Source: Mermis nigrescens (Eukaryota; Nematoda; Enoplea; Mermithida; Mermithidae). Taken from it: a stretch of 64,000 bases of DNA. Location: assembly GCA_036768485.1 (NCBI GenBank), contig JAVLUZ010000150.1, forward strand, positions 3,702,218 through 3,766,217. The letters run 5' to 3'. The notes beneath the pieces are model-generated. The model was not told the origin of the DNA, ran no database searches, and saw only the letters and a list, made by a program, of their open reading frames with translations. The translations under genes were made by a program, and so were the position numbers. Shown in pieces: positions 47,701 to 59,632 of this stretch; within the stretch, counting starts at the first letter, position 1, and the number at the start of each line of letters is the position of its first letter.

Positions 47701-47784
47701 ATTTTACTTCTGAACCGGGCTTTAGGGTTTTTTTCCGAATTTCATGGTTTTTTCAGGCTGTTGGAGTTTAGTTTGGGGTTTCTT

Positions 47785-48110
47785 AATTGTAGGATAAGTC
47801 CTCTATGTGTAAGCATTTTATAGGCCCACTCTTGTACATAGACGATTATTAAAAGGTGACTACATCAGTTTAATAGATATACCACACCGGAATATTATTG
47901 AGAGACAAGAAAAGCATTTTGCATACTTATCTAAGATTTTGGGATTACTGTAAAAGATTTTTTACGATGGCGTGGCGGCGGACCGCGGCAGTCAGAAGTT
48001 TGCCAAGTTATTGCTTTTTCCCTAAATTTCGGGTTTTTCCGGAAGCTGTTGCAGTTCATTTTTGGAGTTTTTTTAATTTTAGGAATTTTTCGGGTTTTTT
48101 ATTGAAATAA
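47785..48110. repeat. Short duplicated host segment, copy 2
   Basis: Counterpart of 45535-45806, without the Harbinger insertion. It continues into 'ttgccaagttattgcttttt' and GGGTTTTT-rich text. Confidence 0.65.
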
Positions 48111-49090
48111 TTGAGGGATTTGGAGTTTTAAAACTATATTATTTTACACAAATTATATTGTCTTCTTGTCTTGACAAAAATTCAGAAATTTTTCGACGCC
48201 CCGTGCCGAATTTATGAAAAATATTTATACGAATTCTTATGTACACACTTTGTCGCTAGAATGTACATTTAGCCTCTCAATAAGAAAAATTCTGCATGTA
48301 TCCTGTCAATGCTCTCCTCACTGCACTGCAACGTTTTGAACTTTTTTGTCTATTTGTCAGCCGAATTTTGAAAAACGGAAAAAATCTTTGGGCTTGGCTG
48401 ACATTGGTAAAAAATTTCCGCAATGCAAAAACGCGTTTTAGAGAGGTGAAATCTGGAAATTGTCCGGCAACCCGTGTACTGGACTGATTTAATTTTATTA
48501 CCTATTGTTGGCTGAACTTAAGAATATGGTACTTTCAGAAAAGGTGCAAAACGAATACGGAATGCCAAAATTTTTTGCCAAAATGATAGAACATGATAAA
48601 TTGATGCGCGGGAAAGAAATATTTGGGTGAAAATCTGAAGCCAGACTTGCAAAGTTGCAGGCAACTCTCGATTTGAGTGTTGCGTGGGACGATTAAATGA
48701 CTCGATCCAAGGACTAACACATTTGTCAGAAATGAATAATATGGGCTGAAATAACGGAGAGGAAGCATAGCAGCTGAAAGGAGAAAAAAGAAAAAAGGCG
48801 CGGAAAGCTGTTTGAAATTTTAAAAAAACTTAAAAAAATTTCGGGCGAATTCTAGAATAGCTCCATGTTCCAGATTTCAAAAAAAAACAGCGTTTTTATG
48901 CGATTTCAAGCACTTTATCTTTAACATAAAAGTTGAAAAAACAGACGGAAAAGCCTTTGATTGAAAAAAAAATTTTCAAAAAATTTTATTTCCTTACTTT
49001 CATTTCCGTCTGTTTTTCGCAACTGATTCTATATTCAAAACTCCTACTTGAATTCGCATTAAAACGCTATTCTCGCCTTAATCAAAATTA
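48111..49090. other. Intergenic, nothing recognised
   Basis: AT-rich, with poly-A/T-flanked stretches near 48880-48990. No gene or named repeat. Confidence 0.4.
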
Positions 49091-49099
49091 TTTTTTTGA

Positions 49100-49245
49100 G
49101 CTCAGTGCGGCTTCAGATTGGTGCCAGCGGATGATCTAAGCCTAAGAGAAAAGATGGGGGAGCAAAAATTGCTCCGGCTCGCCTCGACTCGCTTCGCAAT
49201 TTTCGCCCCATTTGTCTCCAAGGCTTACATCATCCCCTGGCGTCA
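49100..49245. repeat. Imperfect palindrome (GGTGCCAGC family), copy 1
   Basis: 'ggtgccagcggatgatctaa' pairs with 'acatcatcccctggcgtcaa'. The centre is 'caaaaattgctccgg' with 'gcaattttcgccccat'. Related copies: 51530-51600 (partial) and 52088-52222. Confidence 0.7.
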
Positions 49246-50990
49246 ATGTGAAGGCACATACTAAGCCTAAGCCTAAAAATATTAAATATTAGAAGAGGCT
49301 TAGGAAGAAAATGACGCTAGCACCCTTATTTGTCAAAATATACGTAATCCTTCCTTTCTAACTAACAACACTAACAAAAAGATTGATCACCGGATGGTTT
49401 ACATGACTATTATTATAATTACTGAAGTGTAAATTCTCACTCACTTTTATCTCTTGATTTCCGTGCTGATCCAGACAGTCGTACGCCTTTCAGCAGTCGC
49501 TAAATAAAATTTCATATATCAATAGTTTCGAGCGTTCGATTAATGTGCCACGTCGAAGCAAATCTGATGATAAAAATTCGTATATCAATTGTTTCGAGCG
49601 CTCCACAAATGTGCCACGTGAAACGAAATCTGATTTCCGTATCAATAGCTGCTGTCAAAATGGTTAATTTCAATGTTCCGCCACACCTATCAGATTTCTA
49701 ATCCGGCTCCTTCGATACTAACTAATTGACAATCTTATACCAATTGTCAGTTTTTCGCCAAATCGTCGGATAGCTATTTAATTTCTGTAAGATTAAGGTA
49801 CATTCTTAGAACGCAGCAACTGCGCAAAGCACAACAATCTTGATCACAATCCAATATACGAAATGCGTATTACACAGCAGCACGGTAGAGCGTAAACAAC
49901 CAGTATAAGCAATTCTCGCGTCCGGAACAACGTAAATCACTCATATACATAATTGATAAAAATTTGCATAGAAAAGCAACGTCGACTTCCACGTGAACAT
50001 AAGGTTACTAATCTAAAACTATCCATAATAAATAATTCTCGCGGCAAACAAGCGCCTACTACGTAAATCACTCATGATAATAAAAAATTTGCATAGAGAA
50101 CCTACGTCGACTTCCACGCGAGCAAAAGATTACTATTCTGACACCCTACAGTACATAAAGAATTGTCACTCAGAGGTGTTCCACAGATCACCTGTCTGTG
50201 ATGTTAAGCACAACATTTATCCAATGCATTAGGAACAGAGTAATCTATCAAGGCAACAGTAAAAATGCACCTAACTTACATTCTTTTATGATAGTCATGT
50301 AAACTTACATCGACCGATCGCAGTGTATTCATTTAAGTACATAATCTTCATTCAAGCTATACATAGAAACAATAAATGCATTGTGGATAAGTTATGTACC
50401 TGAGGTCCTTTATAAACGTCCATCGTGTGCACGAATGTTCAATTAACCTGTTCTTCTTTAATTCATAATAGATTCATCAATCGTCAGCATTATCGTCGTC
50501 ACCTTCGCTAATGAGACATATTGCCTATGTACCTACTCACATACCTATGTACACAAGACAATTTGATCAATCATTGCGACGATTTTTGCAATCGCCTTCT
50601 CTAAACATTGCGTACCTACATACAAACAAACGTATGCATCAGTATAGGTACATTAGATCAATCAATACACCGTTTACGACAGTCGCCTTCCCATGCTTTG
50701 TGCTTCTATCACTTTACAACTTCATTCCTCAATTTCCCCCCTTCTAAATGCTTACCGTCGATAATTTCTTTTGAATATCTTCCTTACAACTACTAATCTT
50801 TCGATAAATCCCCATTAATTTAAATTCTGTGACTTCTATCTATTCTGGAATTAAGCCAAAATTTCATATTTTTTTGCATGTTTTTTCCGGTTTTACTCGA
50901 TAAGGTATACAAAAATCTAAGTTTTTGCTTCTATTATACTCAGGCTTAGGCTTAGTATATCTAAAAGGTGTTTCAAGCTGCTTAGGTTGA
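49246..50990. other. Tract bounded by AAGCCTAAGCCTA and its inverse
   Basis: 'taagcctaagcctaaaaat' near 49261 and 'caggcttaggcttagtata' near 50940 are inverted and may be the ends of an approximately 1.7-kb element. The interior is AT-rich with two similar lines near 49505-49625 ('tatatcaatagtttcgagcg' and 'tatatcaattgtttcgagcg') and again near 49975-50110, showing local direct duplications. No coding exon. Confidence 0.45.
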
Positions 50991-51155
50991 GGTCGCTCCC
51001 GCTTAGGTCGATGTATTGATGCCTAGGTCGATGTATAGATGCTCAGATCGATATATAGATGCTTAGGTCGATGTATAGATGCTTAGGTCGATGTATAGAT
51101 GCTTAGCTCAATGTATAGATGCTTAGGTCGGTGCATAGATGCTAGGTCGACGTAA
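50990..51155 (+). repeat. 20-bp minisatellite
   Basis: About eight units of GCTTAGGTCGATGTATAGAT, three of them identical and contiguous. Confidence 0.9.
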
Positions 51156-51706
51156 ATTGGGTATCTACATGTGATTCTGCATTCAGCTGTTTGAGATTTT
51201 CAAATACTTAGGTTGATAAGATGCTTGTTTAGGTCGAAGAAGAGGCTAATTAAAGAGTACCCATAGCTTTTGTAATATTGATCATGAGACGGATGAAATT
51301 TTTTTCCGCGCTTTCTTTCAACATGTTCTAAGTACTGAGCAGAAAAATCCGCTCTTCTGAAGTTTATTTGTTAGTATTCAGAAAGTACCATATTCTTAAG
51401 TTACTCCCCTAATACGTTTGTTATTGATGTTTAGGCTGCACTTCGTCGATCGCAGCACTTAAAAAACGGCACCTTTTTAATTGATGAAAGGCTTTAATTT
51501 GGTTAAGCCTGTGATAAATTTGGCGGGAAATTACGGAGCGAGCAGAGCACTTTAGGCCCCATTTATGCCTTAGGCTAAGCTCACTGCTGTCACCAATCTG
51601 AATTCTCGAGCAATCCCAGTAAAATTCTCTGATAGATACTAGTCTTAAAAAACAATGAAAAAGTTTATCAGGCACATTTAACTAAGTGCTAATGGAAAAT
51701 TTTTTT

Positions 51707-52726
51707 TTCTAATATGGTTTTGTCTCCGATTCTCCTAAAAATACTTTTTTCTGGTAGATTCAAGGACGCTGCGTCCAGAAAAAAGCGTTTAGGGGGCTGA
51801 CGAATATTCGTGGAGATAGAGTCCTTCAAACTTGCAAAAAACGTGATTATTTCAATGTTCTTAAGACTCTATCTCCACAAATATTCGTCAGCCGCCTGAA
51901 CGACTCTTCCTCGAACCTATCAGAAAAAATTATTTCTAGGAGAATCGCGTGACAAAAAATTTTTTGAAAAAAAAATATGCAAAACCCTATTTTTAACATT
52001 TCTACATTACAGTTCTGACGTTAACAAAGCCGAAGCAGGAGTAATCGATTCATCACGGTTATTATTTTAGACTTGCCGTGCATATCAAATTGGTGCCAGC
52101 TGATGGTCTTAGCCTAAGGCACAATTGGGGCCAAAATTGCTCCGCTCGCTTCGCTCGCTCCGCAATTTTCGCCCCAATTTTCTCAGGCTTAGACCATCAG
52201 CTGGCACCAATGTGAATACACTTTCTAAGCCTAAGCCTAAGATGTTCGTATAAGCAAGCTGGTGAGTTGTGGGCAAGTATCTATTTGCCAAAAATTTAGC
52301 TCGCATGGATCTAATCACCAAATTTTATCAGATATGGTTTTTTCTCAATTTTCCCAGAAACAGTGTTTTTAAGCTTTTTTAACCTCAGAACTTCAATGTA
52401 GATATGTTAAAAATGGGGGCTTTTGTATAATTTTTTTTTTCAAAAATTTTTTTTGTCACCGAATCTCCTAAAAATACTTTTTTCTGATAGATTCGAGGAC
52501 GCTGAGTCCAGAAAAATCAAAAGCGTTTAGGCGGCTGACGAATATTTGTGGAGATAGAGCCCTTAGAACATTGAAATAATCACGTTTTTTGCAAGTTTGA
52601 AGGGCTCTATCTCCACAAATATTCGTCAGCCCCTAAACGCTTTTTTTCTGGACTCAGCGACCAGCGTCCTCGAATCTATCAGAAAAAATTATTTTTAGGA
52701 GAATCGGAGACAAAACCATATTAGAA
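51707..52726. mobile_element. Giant nested palindrome, about 1 kb
   Basis: The outer arms begin TTCTAATATGGTTTTGTC and end with its inverse. Within each arm lies a smaller hairpin (51712-51965 and 52440-52720) with 'ctgacgaatatt(c/t)gtggaga' against its inverse. The intervening 'atttttaacat(t/a)tctacatt' is also inverted between the arms, and the exact centre is a third hairpin (52088-52222). It is thus a hairpin made of hairpins. No coding content. Likely a palindromic MITE that duplicated in inverse orientation around another palindromic repeat. Confidence 0.85.
52088..52222. repeat. Central hairpin of the giant palindrome
   Basis: 'ggtgccagctgatggtctta' pairs with 'aagaccatcagctggcacc'-type sequence with one base inserted. 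The core is GCTCCGCTCGCTTCGCTCGC. It is the best-preserved copy of the family also at 49100. Confidence 0.85.
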
Positions 52727-53109
52727 TCTTTAGCTAATATTCAGGACAGCACAAGTTTGATTTTCGGAAATTTCGCAAAGTCATGAATTTCGACTGATCA
52801 ATCAATCGATTTTCCTATATTTCATCCGCTTATATCAGACTTATCTGATCGCATCAGTTTGATGTACAAGATCTCTGCATCATCCTATATATACTATTTA
52901 TTCTGAGAGATAAGTAAGGCATATACACTACATTTAAATGACCTAAGTTGAATACAAATCTACTTTCTTCTTGAAGTATAGACCAACTATCAGATTTTGG
53001 TATTTGAATTCGTCAGTGTTCTTAAATAGACGGTTTGTTTGCTTGCTCACATTGTTTGATTCATTTTAGAAGAAAATTTGACATTTTTACTCGCATCTAA
53101 TCATGTATA
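52727..53109. other. Intergenic, nothing recognised
   Basis: AT-rich tract without a gene. Confidence 0.4.
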
Positions 53110-53118
53110 TCTACATCA

Positions 53119-53742
53119 CAGGCCCGTGACCAGGTTTTTATTTTGGAGGTAGGGGGCGAAAATTTTTGAGGCCAGATATCTCGAGAATTTAGGAGATAGA
53201 CGGAAGTGAAGGCAGTTTCGAGCGTATCTGTGCGAGCTCTGTACGATGGTTGAGAAAAATTTCAGAAAAATATGTTCATTTTATTTCATATTGATATAGG
53301 TAGGTACTGCAAATTTATCATTTAAGCTGATTTCTCATCACTGAATCGTTGAATTATTTTTTATCTGAAGCTCAAATGCTTGAAAAACTTCATGTTTCCC
53401 ATGTCATAACTCAGATTTTAGTTGTTTTGAGTGAGCTAGAAGGCAAAAACTATAGCTGATTAATGAAACCGGCGTGCACAGCGCCGGAAACGAGGTTGAC
53501 ATGCACTCTATATATAACTCAAATTTGAACGATTTTCAGCAGTTTATAAGACAAAACTAAATATACATGAACAATAAATCCGCCGCTGGCGCTAGAAAAT
53601 TTTGACTTTACCAGCTCAAAGTACGCTAAAAAACTGTTTTGACGGTGTTTTGGACGCACTTCGCCAACCCTTGAGAAGACCAAAAGTTTTTCTATTTTGG
53701 GGGCGGGGCGGCCCCCCACATCTCCCCCTGGTCACGGGCCTG
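53119..53742. mobile_element. hAT-like non-autonomous element
   Basis: Inverted ends CAGGCCCGTGACCAGG and CCTGGTCACGGGCCTG are perfect. TCTACAT lies at 53110-53116 (two bases outside the left end) and 53743-53749. Internal text including 'gcgccggaaa' and 'actcaaatttgaacgatttt' matches the element at 29382-30317, so the two belong to one family. Confidence 0.8.
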
Positions 53743-53754
53743 TCTACATGTTTT

Positions 53755-54045
53755 AGCCAGGCTTGGGGCAGAGCCTTGCCCCAGCACGGGCCTGGGCCTG
53801 GGTCTGGGACATCACTAATATATGTGTAGTTTCAATTAAAAAGCAGCACTACACAGAGAGCCTATTTTCACAGAAATAATTATTTTCATAATCTGCAGAA
53901 CGTTGTGTGTGATTAGTGCATTTTTGTCGTATGCAAGTCTTGTGATTCCATTATTTATTTTGTTAAATTTACCGTGATTACTGTTTAAGATAATTATCAT
54001 GGCTTATAAAATGCATTTATAGTTTGATGCGCTTACTTCTAAGTA
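53755..54045. promoter_or_regulatory. Upstream region of the zinc-finger gene
   Basis: It starts with a GC-rich, partly palindromic 'ggcttggggcagagcc' stretch at the edge of the hAT-like element and then becomes AT-rich. An in-frame TAA at 54040-54042 precedes the ATG. No core promoter motif was picked. Confidence 0.3.
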
Positions 54046-54120
54046 ATGTCAGTGCAATCGCATTGTCCTCATGTTGTCGATGCAGTTATTTCCTACTGTG
54101 AAGCAGAAGCTCGGCTTCAG
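54046..54120 (+). CDS. UBP-type zinc-finger protein, exon 1
   Basis: 25 codons from the ATG at 54046 to donor CTTCAG|GTCAGT, phase 0. CPHVVDAV matches the C-x-H start of the ZnF-UBP domain (C-P-H-L/V...V). An upstream in-frame stop supports the start. On its own the exon is too short to identify; its value comes from the in-frame fit to the exon at 59504. Confidence 0.75.
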
Positions 54121-57100
54121 GTCAGTAGTCTTGCAAAAAATTAGTATTTGACCTGCATACATATGATGAAAGTTTCAGTCAAAAATTTATAGTTTGAGTA
54201 TTAAAACCATGATAAAACAAATGGAGATTAATTATTAACATAATACAAATCACAAAAGCATTGGCAGCTTATAATTAAAATCTTATTGTACTACAAGAAA
54301 GTTGGGACTATGCATGATCTTGGGGATATTTGGGAGTTCACCTTCCCCCTCGTCCTCAGAACAATTTTTCGCCCTCCCCAAAATTTTTTTTCACCCTACC
54401 CCGATTATAATTCGCGATCTTTCGGAAGTTATCATTTTCCAAAAAATTTGTAGAAGGTGTTTTTAAAGTGTTTTTATTTATCTATTTGCTCAAAATTGTC
54501 TAATTTTCGGCGCTTCGAGCCATATACTTATATATGTTTTGACTTTTTGTTCAATCTGTTTGACTTTTTGATTTTTCCAGAATTTTTTACCTTTTTATGC
54601 TCTAGAAAGATAGAGCATCGTCATAAACGCGGAAAACGATGTTTTTGACGCATAATCACTATTTTTAAACTCATGAAAGAGACTTTCAAAGTTTTACCCC
54701 CCTTAATCCAGAATTCTCATGCTGTGCATGTATATATGGTTGGGAGGGCCATACAAAATCATGGGGGGTTAGAGGGTTTTCACCCATCCTCAGAAAAAAT
54801 CCTCCCTCCCCTCCGAGCGATTCCCCCGCTCCCAGAATCCGCGATTTTTCGAAGATTTCTCAAAAAATTTCCTGAAAATTTGTAGAAAAGCTGCTTTGTG
54901 CACTGTTGCATTAAATCTCTTACTCTGATACTAAGGTATTCAGCGACCTCACTCATTACATGATACCTTCAGACCTGCATTTTTGAGGCGGAGGGGGGGG
55001 GGGGGGTAAAGGGGAGAATCTCCTTCTTAAAGTTTTTAGAATTTTCTCCTATCAAACCATTCAGGTTTTGATGTTCCTCGGCGTGAAAATGCTCAAATTT
55101 TCGGCGCTTCGCGCCACGAATTTGATCAAAATGACTGTTTACTTCATATTTAAATTTATTTCTCAATGACATTCTTTTGGCATTATCAAATTTTCTGCAT
55201 TTCTATCTTCATCAAGGCGCAAAATTGAGCTTGAGGACAAGAAACCGTCTTAATTCTTCTGACGCTTCGCACTAGATATAATTCCTGCTTTGCTTAACTT
55301 TGTAAAACTGCAAATGTGAGTTCTGACAGCATTAAAAACATTGAAAATTTTCAGCACTTATCGCCAAATATAATTTATATTGATTGCTTATATTCAGAAA
55401 GATGCAAAATTGAGCTTAAAAGGATACAAAAAAATTACGAGACCTTCCGGCGCTTTGCGTCAGCTATGCTTATATTCAGAAAGTTGCGAAGTTTAGTGTT
55501 AAAGAATAATTACAAAATCTTCCGGCGCCATGGGTGCGCAAGGTCAGGGTCAGTGGGGGGGGGTGCAATCTAAGAAATCCGAAACAGTAAATTAAAGGTT
55601 CACGAAGTTTTGTTGTTTAAACAACAAAAATTATCAGAATAACCTATAAAACTTCTTTCTATTCGTGGTTAGCATTTTCAGTCCATTTCAACTACATTAT
55701 ATCGCTCTTAAGACTAAAAATTATTGAAATTTATCAATTTTTGGCGATCCTTAGGATAAAAAGTACACAAGAGTATTAGAAATATTTTGACTTTTTAATT
55801 GCTTTAGACCTCAAAAATGATGCAAAAAATGATCCGTCAGCTCAAAATCGCCGGATTAGTACCTGTCTGACTGACCCTTTCAGAAGGGGTTCCTTCACCT
55901 CCTATGAGCATGCATGTCCGGCGCCTCCCGCCAGGCATGGTCACTGCATTGCTTGCTTATATTCAGAAACCTGCGAAATTGAGCTTAAAAGGATGCAGCG
56001 TGAAACTTTTTTAGCACTGCGCGTCAAATTTCCGTATATTGCTTACAGTCAGTAATGCTTTTCAAAAATGAGCTCAAAAGGATTAAAACGTCAAAAATTT
56101 GGCGGATCGCGCAGAGTTTCATCAAATTGCGTACAAACGCATTATATACGTTTTCAAAATTTTAGTGATCCCTGAAATATAATTCTGAATATTGACCTAA
56201 AATATATTTGCGTAGAAAACTTGCATCAGTCTTTACCAATTTGTGATGGCTTTGCTACATTAAGTACATAACTGGGTTTCAAAGCTGCAAGCGATTCCTA
56301 AATCTGGGGCGGATTTGCCCTGAAATATTGTGCAGATGATGAGACCAAAAGCCGTCTTAGCTTAGATCTTTTTAAATCTGGTGTCTTGGAAAAATTGACA
56401 AATCGAAGAATCATGATTTTTCGTTATCAACTAAATTTTCAATCCGTATTAATACCTTAAGGTAGTTACAGAGATTGTCTTTGGTGAAAAAATCAGTAAA
56501 AAAATGTGAAATATTTCTAGTGCCTGATATTTTATTTTTTGTGTGTCTCTATAATGCCAAAAAAAGTTTTATAAATGCAAAAGCATCAAAATTTTTCGGT
56601 GCTTTGCGCCGGTTAGGTAAGCCACTGTTATTTCATCTTGTAAAGTCCAAACATTAAACTTAAATGCTTGTATCAGCCGATACATTCGTATGAATTCATC
56701 GATTAATCTTTCGTTATGTTAAAACTGTTTACTTGATTTCCATAACTGACATTGATAATTTATGCATCCTATTTAGCCGGCTGCTTGCAAGTGGCAATAA
56801 TGAAAATTTTTTTGGCGATGGTGATGAATTTTGGTCATTAAACTAAGTGCTTTTAGGCTGAATTCAGAGGCAAAATTTGACCAATTTTGTAGAAATTTAG
56901 AAGTTACGGTTTTATTTGAAAGTATCTCTTTTTGCGAAAGTTTTCGGCTGCTGTGCCCCAAACCCCGACGGGGACGCTTGAGCGCGCCACCGCCGACCAC
57001 CTGCGCCGAAGAAAACAGGTGTCTTTGCATTCTAACCTTATGTTAGTCATATCCGGTATCACGGGCATATGCATAAGCTTTGAAAAATGAGCTTATTATT

Positions 57101-57369
57101 GGCTACAAAATTGTATGATTTTCTGGGCACACGAAAAGATTTCAATTTTCATGCATTTCCTTACCTTTCCAAAATTATTTTTGGGCTAAGGAGGGGCGGC
57201 CGCTGCCTTACCTGACGTAAGCCCATGCCACGGCGTGATAGCGCCCAGGTAGGAAAATTTACTAAGTTGCAGTGCAGCACTAGCTCTCCCGATGTTTGGC
57301 GAAAACGCGCTTTTTTGGCTATTTTTAATGTGTCTTTTTCCTTGCCATCTTAGGCCAGCAATTGGAATC

Positions 57370-58330
57370 GTTCACCAACCCAGTGATTTTTTGTACAAGG
57401 CTTCATTTGTACATGTTTATAAAAAATGGTCCCAAAAGTCTTCTTACATTTTGTACACGCAAATTTTTGTGTACTTATATAGTACAGTAGCGATTTTAGT
57501 GTAGCAAAACAAGGTTTTCGATCTTTGGTAGTGTATTTTAGCTAATTTCTGGGTGTTTGACGCCACAAATTACTAAAAATTGTTTCAAAACGGCGCGAAG
57601 CATACCTGGGCAATGGATTTTGGTTCTGAAGGTACCGGGGTCCCTTTTCTTGAGGTTGGTTGGTTGTTTGTTTGGCCAGATAGTTAGTTGTTTGGTTGGG
57701 TAGGTCATTGGTTGGTTGTTTGGTTGGCTAGGTGGCTGGTTAGTTAGCCGGTTAGTTGGTTGGTTACCTGGTTGATTAAATGGCTAGTTGGTTGGTTGTT
57801 TGGCCGGTTGGTTGGTTGTTTGGTTGGCTAGTTGGCTGGTTGGTTGGCCGGTTAGTTGGTTGGTTGGTTGGCTTTGGCTGGTTGTATCATTTTCTCACTT
57901 TTTTATTTTTGGGTCAAAAAATTCTACCCCCCCAATCAAAAACTGTTTTTCTGGCACCACCCAGCTGGGGATCTGAAGGTACCAAAGTGCCTTCTGGCGC
58001 CACCCGGTGGCGCGGGTGGCGCGGGTGGCGCGGCATTGCCCACTTGTGGCGCGAAGTGCTGAAAAATTTGACATTTTTCCGTTCTAAATGCAAATTCTGC
58101 CATTATAAAGATATATAGGACAAACACAATTATCTCATTTCGGCGCGAAGCGCCGAAAATTTTTTCGAATTTCAGACCCTTTTTATTGTTTCCGTCTTCC
58201 CAAAAATCTTTGTTCATGTACAAAGACGGTCCCGAAAAAGTCTGTACATCGGGAAAAATCTTTTGCAATCGCAGAGTACAAATAAAACACTGCATTCACC
58301 CCTGCCCTTAAAATACTTAGGTCCACTTAC
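57370..58330 (-). repeat. Inverted copy of the repeat at 62.3-63.0 kb
   Basis: 'gtacagtagcgattttagtg', 'gtagtgtattttagctaatt', 'cggcgcgaagcgccgaaaat' and 'tgtacaaagacggtcccgaa' appear here in the orientation opposite to 62320-63030. The TTGG minisatellite interrupts it. Confidence 0.65.
57650..57885. repeat. TTGG-type minisatellite
   Basis: Imperfect units of GGTTGGTTGTTTGGTTGGC. The resulting Trp/Gly/Leu-rich reading frames are artefacts. Confidence 0.9.
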
Positions 58331-58554
58331 CCTAGATTTTGATACGGTACATGCATGGTAGTGATCATAAATGTAATACATGTTATGGCTTGAAATTTTT
58401 TGTGTGAAATCCGCGGCCATAGGGAGTCAAGGGAGTTCAATGCACCAAAATTCGAACAACTTTGTTTTTACCACACTAAGATCGTTACTGTTCCAAATTA
58501 TAGTACCCAAAAACTTTGTGTGTACAAAGTGTTCAAAGGCTTGGAGACCATCTT

Positions 58555-58668
<114 letters not shown>

Positions 58669-58695
58669 GTACATGTATATACAAACGGACTTCGT

Positions 58696-59304
58696 CAGTG
58701 GCGAATCTAGGGTTTTCCTAAGGGGGGGGCGGTATCCCTACTTTTCCGAAAACAGTCAAAAATAGGTCCAAAAATTTGCCCTTAACGCGCGAAATGGCGT
58801 TTTTTCGTTGTTTTACATTGTATACTTTTACATAAAATCACTTCTGACGCAATATTTCTTCTGAAAATTTTGAGATTTTTGGCAATTTTGTGCGAAAAAA
58901 TCATTAAATTTCCTTGACTTTAACAAAAATCTGGCGCGAAGCGCCGGAAAATCTGTGAAATCAAGGCGGATAGACGTATAGAAGCATGATTTACTGCTTG
59001 ATTTCCTGTATTTATAGCATTTGATGCAAAACATCGAAATTTTCAATTGAAAATAGAAGAAAACTATGCAAAAATAGCTGTTTCTGCTGTTAAAGTTGTT
59101 TTGAAACCTATGTACATGAACAGAAAATGGCTTGCAGGTCGCCAAGAAAGTAAATAAATGTCATTGATCGGTATCATCCGGCGAGAAATTATGGTTACTG
59201 ACTGCCAAAAATCATTGCAAATTGCATATCCATTCTTTATCTCGCCAAAGATTCTTGGCCAAAGGGAGGCGGCCGCACCCTCGCCCTCTTTGAATCCGCC
59301 CCTG
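58696..59304. mobile_element. hAT-like non-autonomous element (609 bp)
   Basis: Left end CAGTGGCGAATCTAGGGTTT, right end TTGAATCCGCCCCTG, with flanks GACTTCGT (58688-58695) and GACTTTGT (59305-59312), 7 of 8 identical. CAGTGGCGGAT-type ends are typical of a hAT subgroup (established knowledge). 'ggcgcgaagcgccgg' lies inside. A second member runs off the window at 63440-64000. Confidence 0.85.
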
Positions 59305-59480
59305 GACTTTGTACAAAAAAAAACGCTGGGTAAATGACCTCTAAATTTTTGGCCAAAAATGGCCAAAAAATTCATTTTCTCCCAAAAATGGGGGGATGGG
59401 GTCAAAAATTTTATGGCCCTAGGGCATGAGGGACGATAACTTTGGGTGGGGGATTCCCGTCCATCTTCCCTGTTACATAC
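59305..59480. repeat. Family D, right part of copy 3
   Basis: 'tttttggccaaaaatggcca', 'gggtgggggattcccg' and the 'tgttacata' end match family D. The matching start lies near 58378, so the hAT-like element and the TA repeat interrupt one copy. Confidence 0.55.
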
Positions 59481-59503
59481 ATTGTGATGTTGCATATATG
59501 TAG

Positions 59504-59632
59504 AACGGTTTTAAGGAACCATGTTCTACGTGTTCATACGCTGGTGGTTCTAGATGGTTATGCTTGAGAAATCAATGCTTTTACGTAGGGTGTGGTCGAA
59601 ATAAAGCGAATCACGCTTTGGAGCATTTTAAA
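59504..59632 (+). CDS. UBP-type zinc-finger protein, exon 2 (core of the zinc finger)
   Basis: 43 codons between acceptor TATATGTAG and donor GTAAGC, phase 0 at both ends. It encodes CSTCSYAGGSRWLCL, then a C-x5-CGRN segment and HALEHFK. This is the Cys/His zinc-ligand pattern and the Trp of ZnF-UBP domains, which bind the free C-terminus of ubiquitin. The domain occurs at the N-terminus of several ubiquitin-specific proteases and also in HDAC6 and BRAP. The N-terminal position favours a protease, but the catalytic part is not in view. Later exons should lie beyond 64000 or were missed. Confidence 0.88.

Larger units (their letters stand above)
45810..47721 (+). mobile_element. PIF/Harbinger element with palindrome arrays in both ends
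   Basis: Inverted ends AGCCCGGTTCAGGAGTAAAA and TTTTACTTCTGAACCGGGCT are flanked by TTA on both sides (45807-45809 and 47722-47724), the 3-bp TWA-type target duplication of PIF/Harbinger. Inside each end is an array of the perfect palindrome TCGGCGATATCGCCGA separated by 'aaaaatcgggaaag' spacers: about seven at the left (45831-46050) and six or seven at the right (47430-47700). A decayed transposase lies between. The second Harbinger gene (Myb-like) was not seen. Confidence 0.92.

Noticed and set aside
49255..50965. Telomere-like TTAGG or TTAGGC repeats
   Set aside because: Only two or three units occur at each place, in opposite orientation, as ends of a repeat. There is no array.
57780..58118. 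Trp/Gly/Leu-rich reading frames resembling a membrane protein
   Set aside because: They come from the TTGG minisatellite and overlap each other in different frames. No splice or start context.
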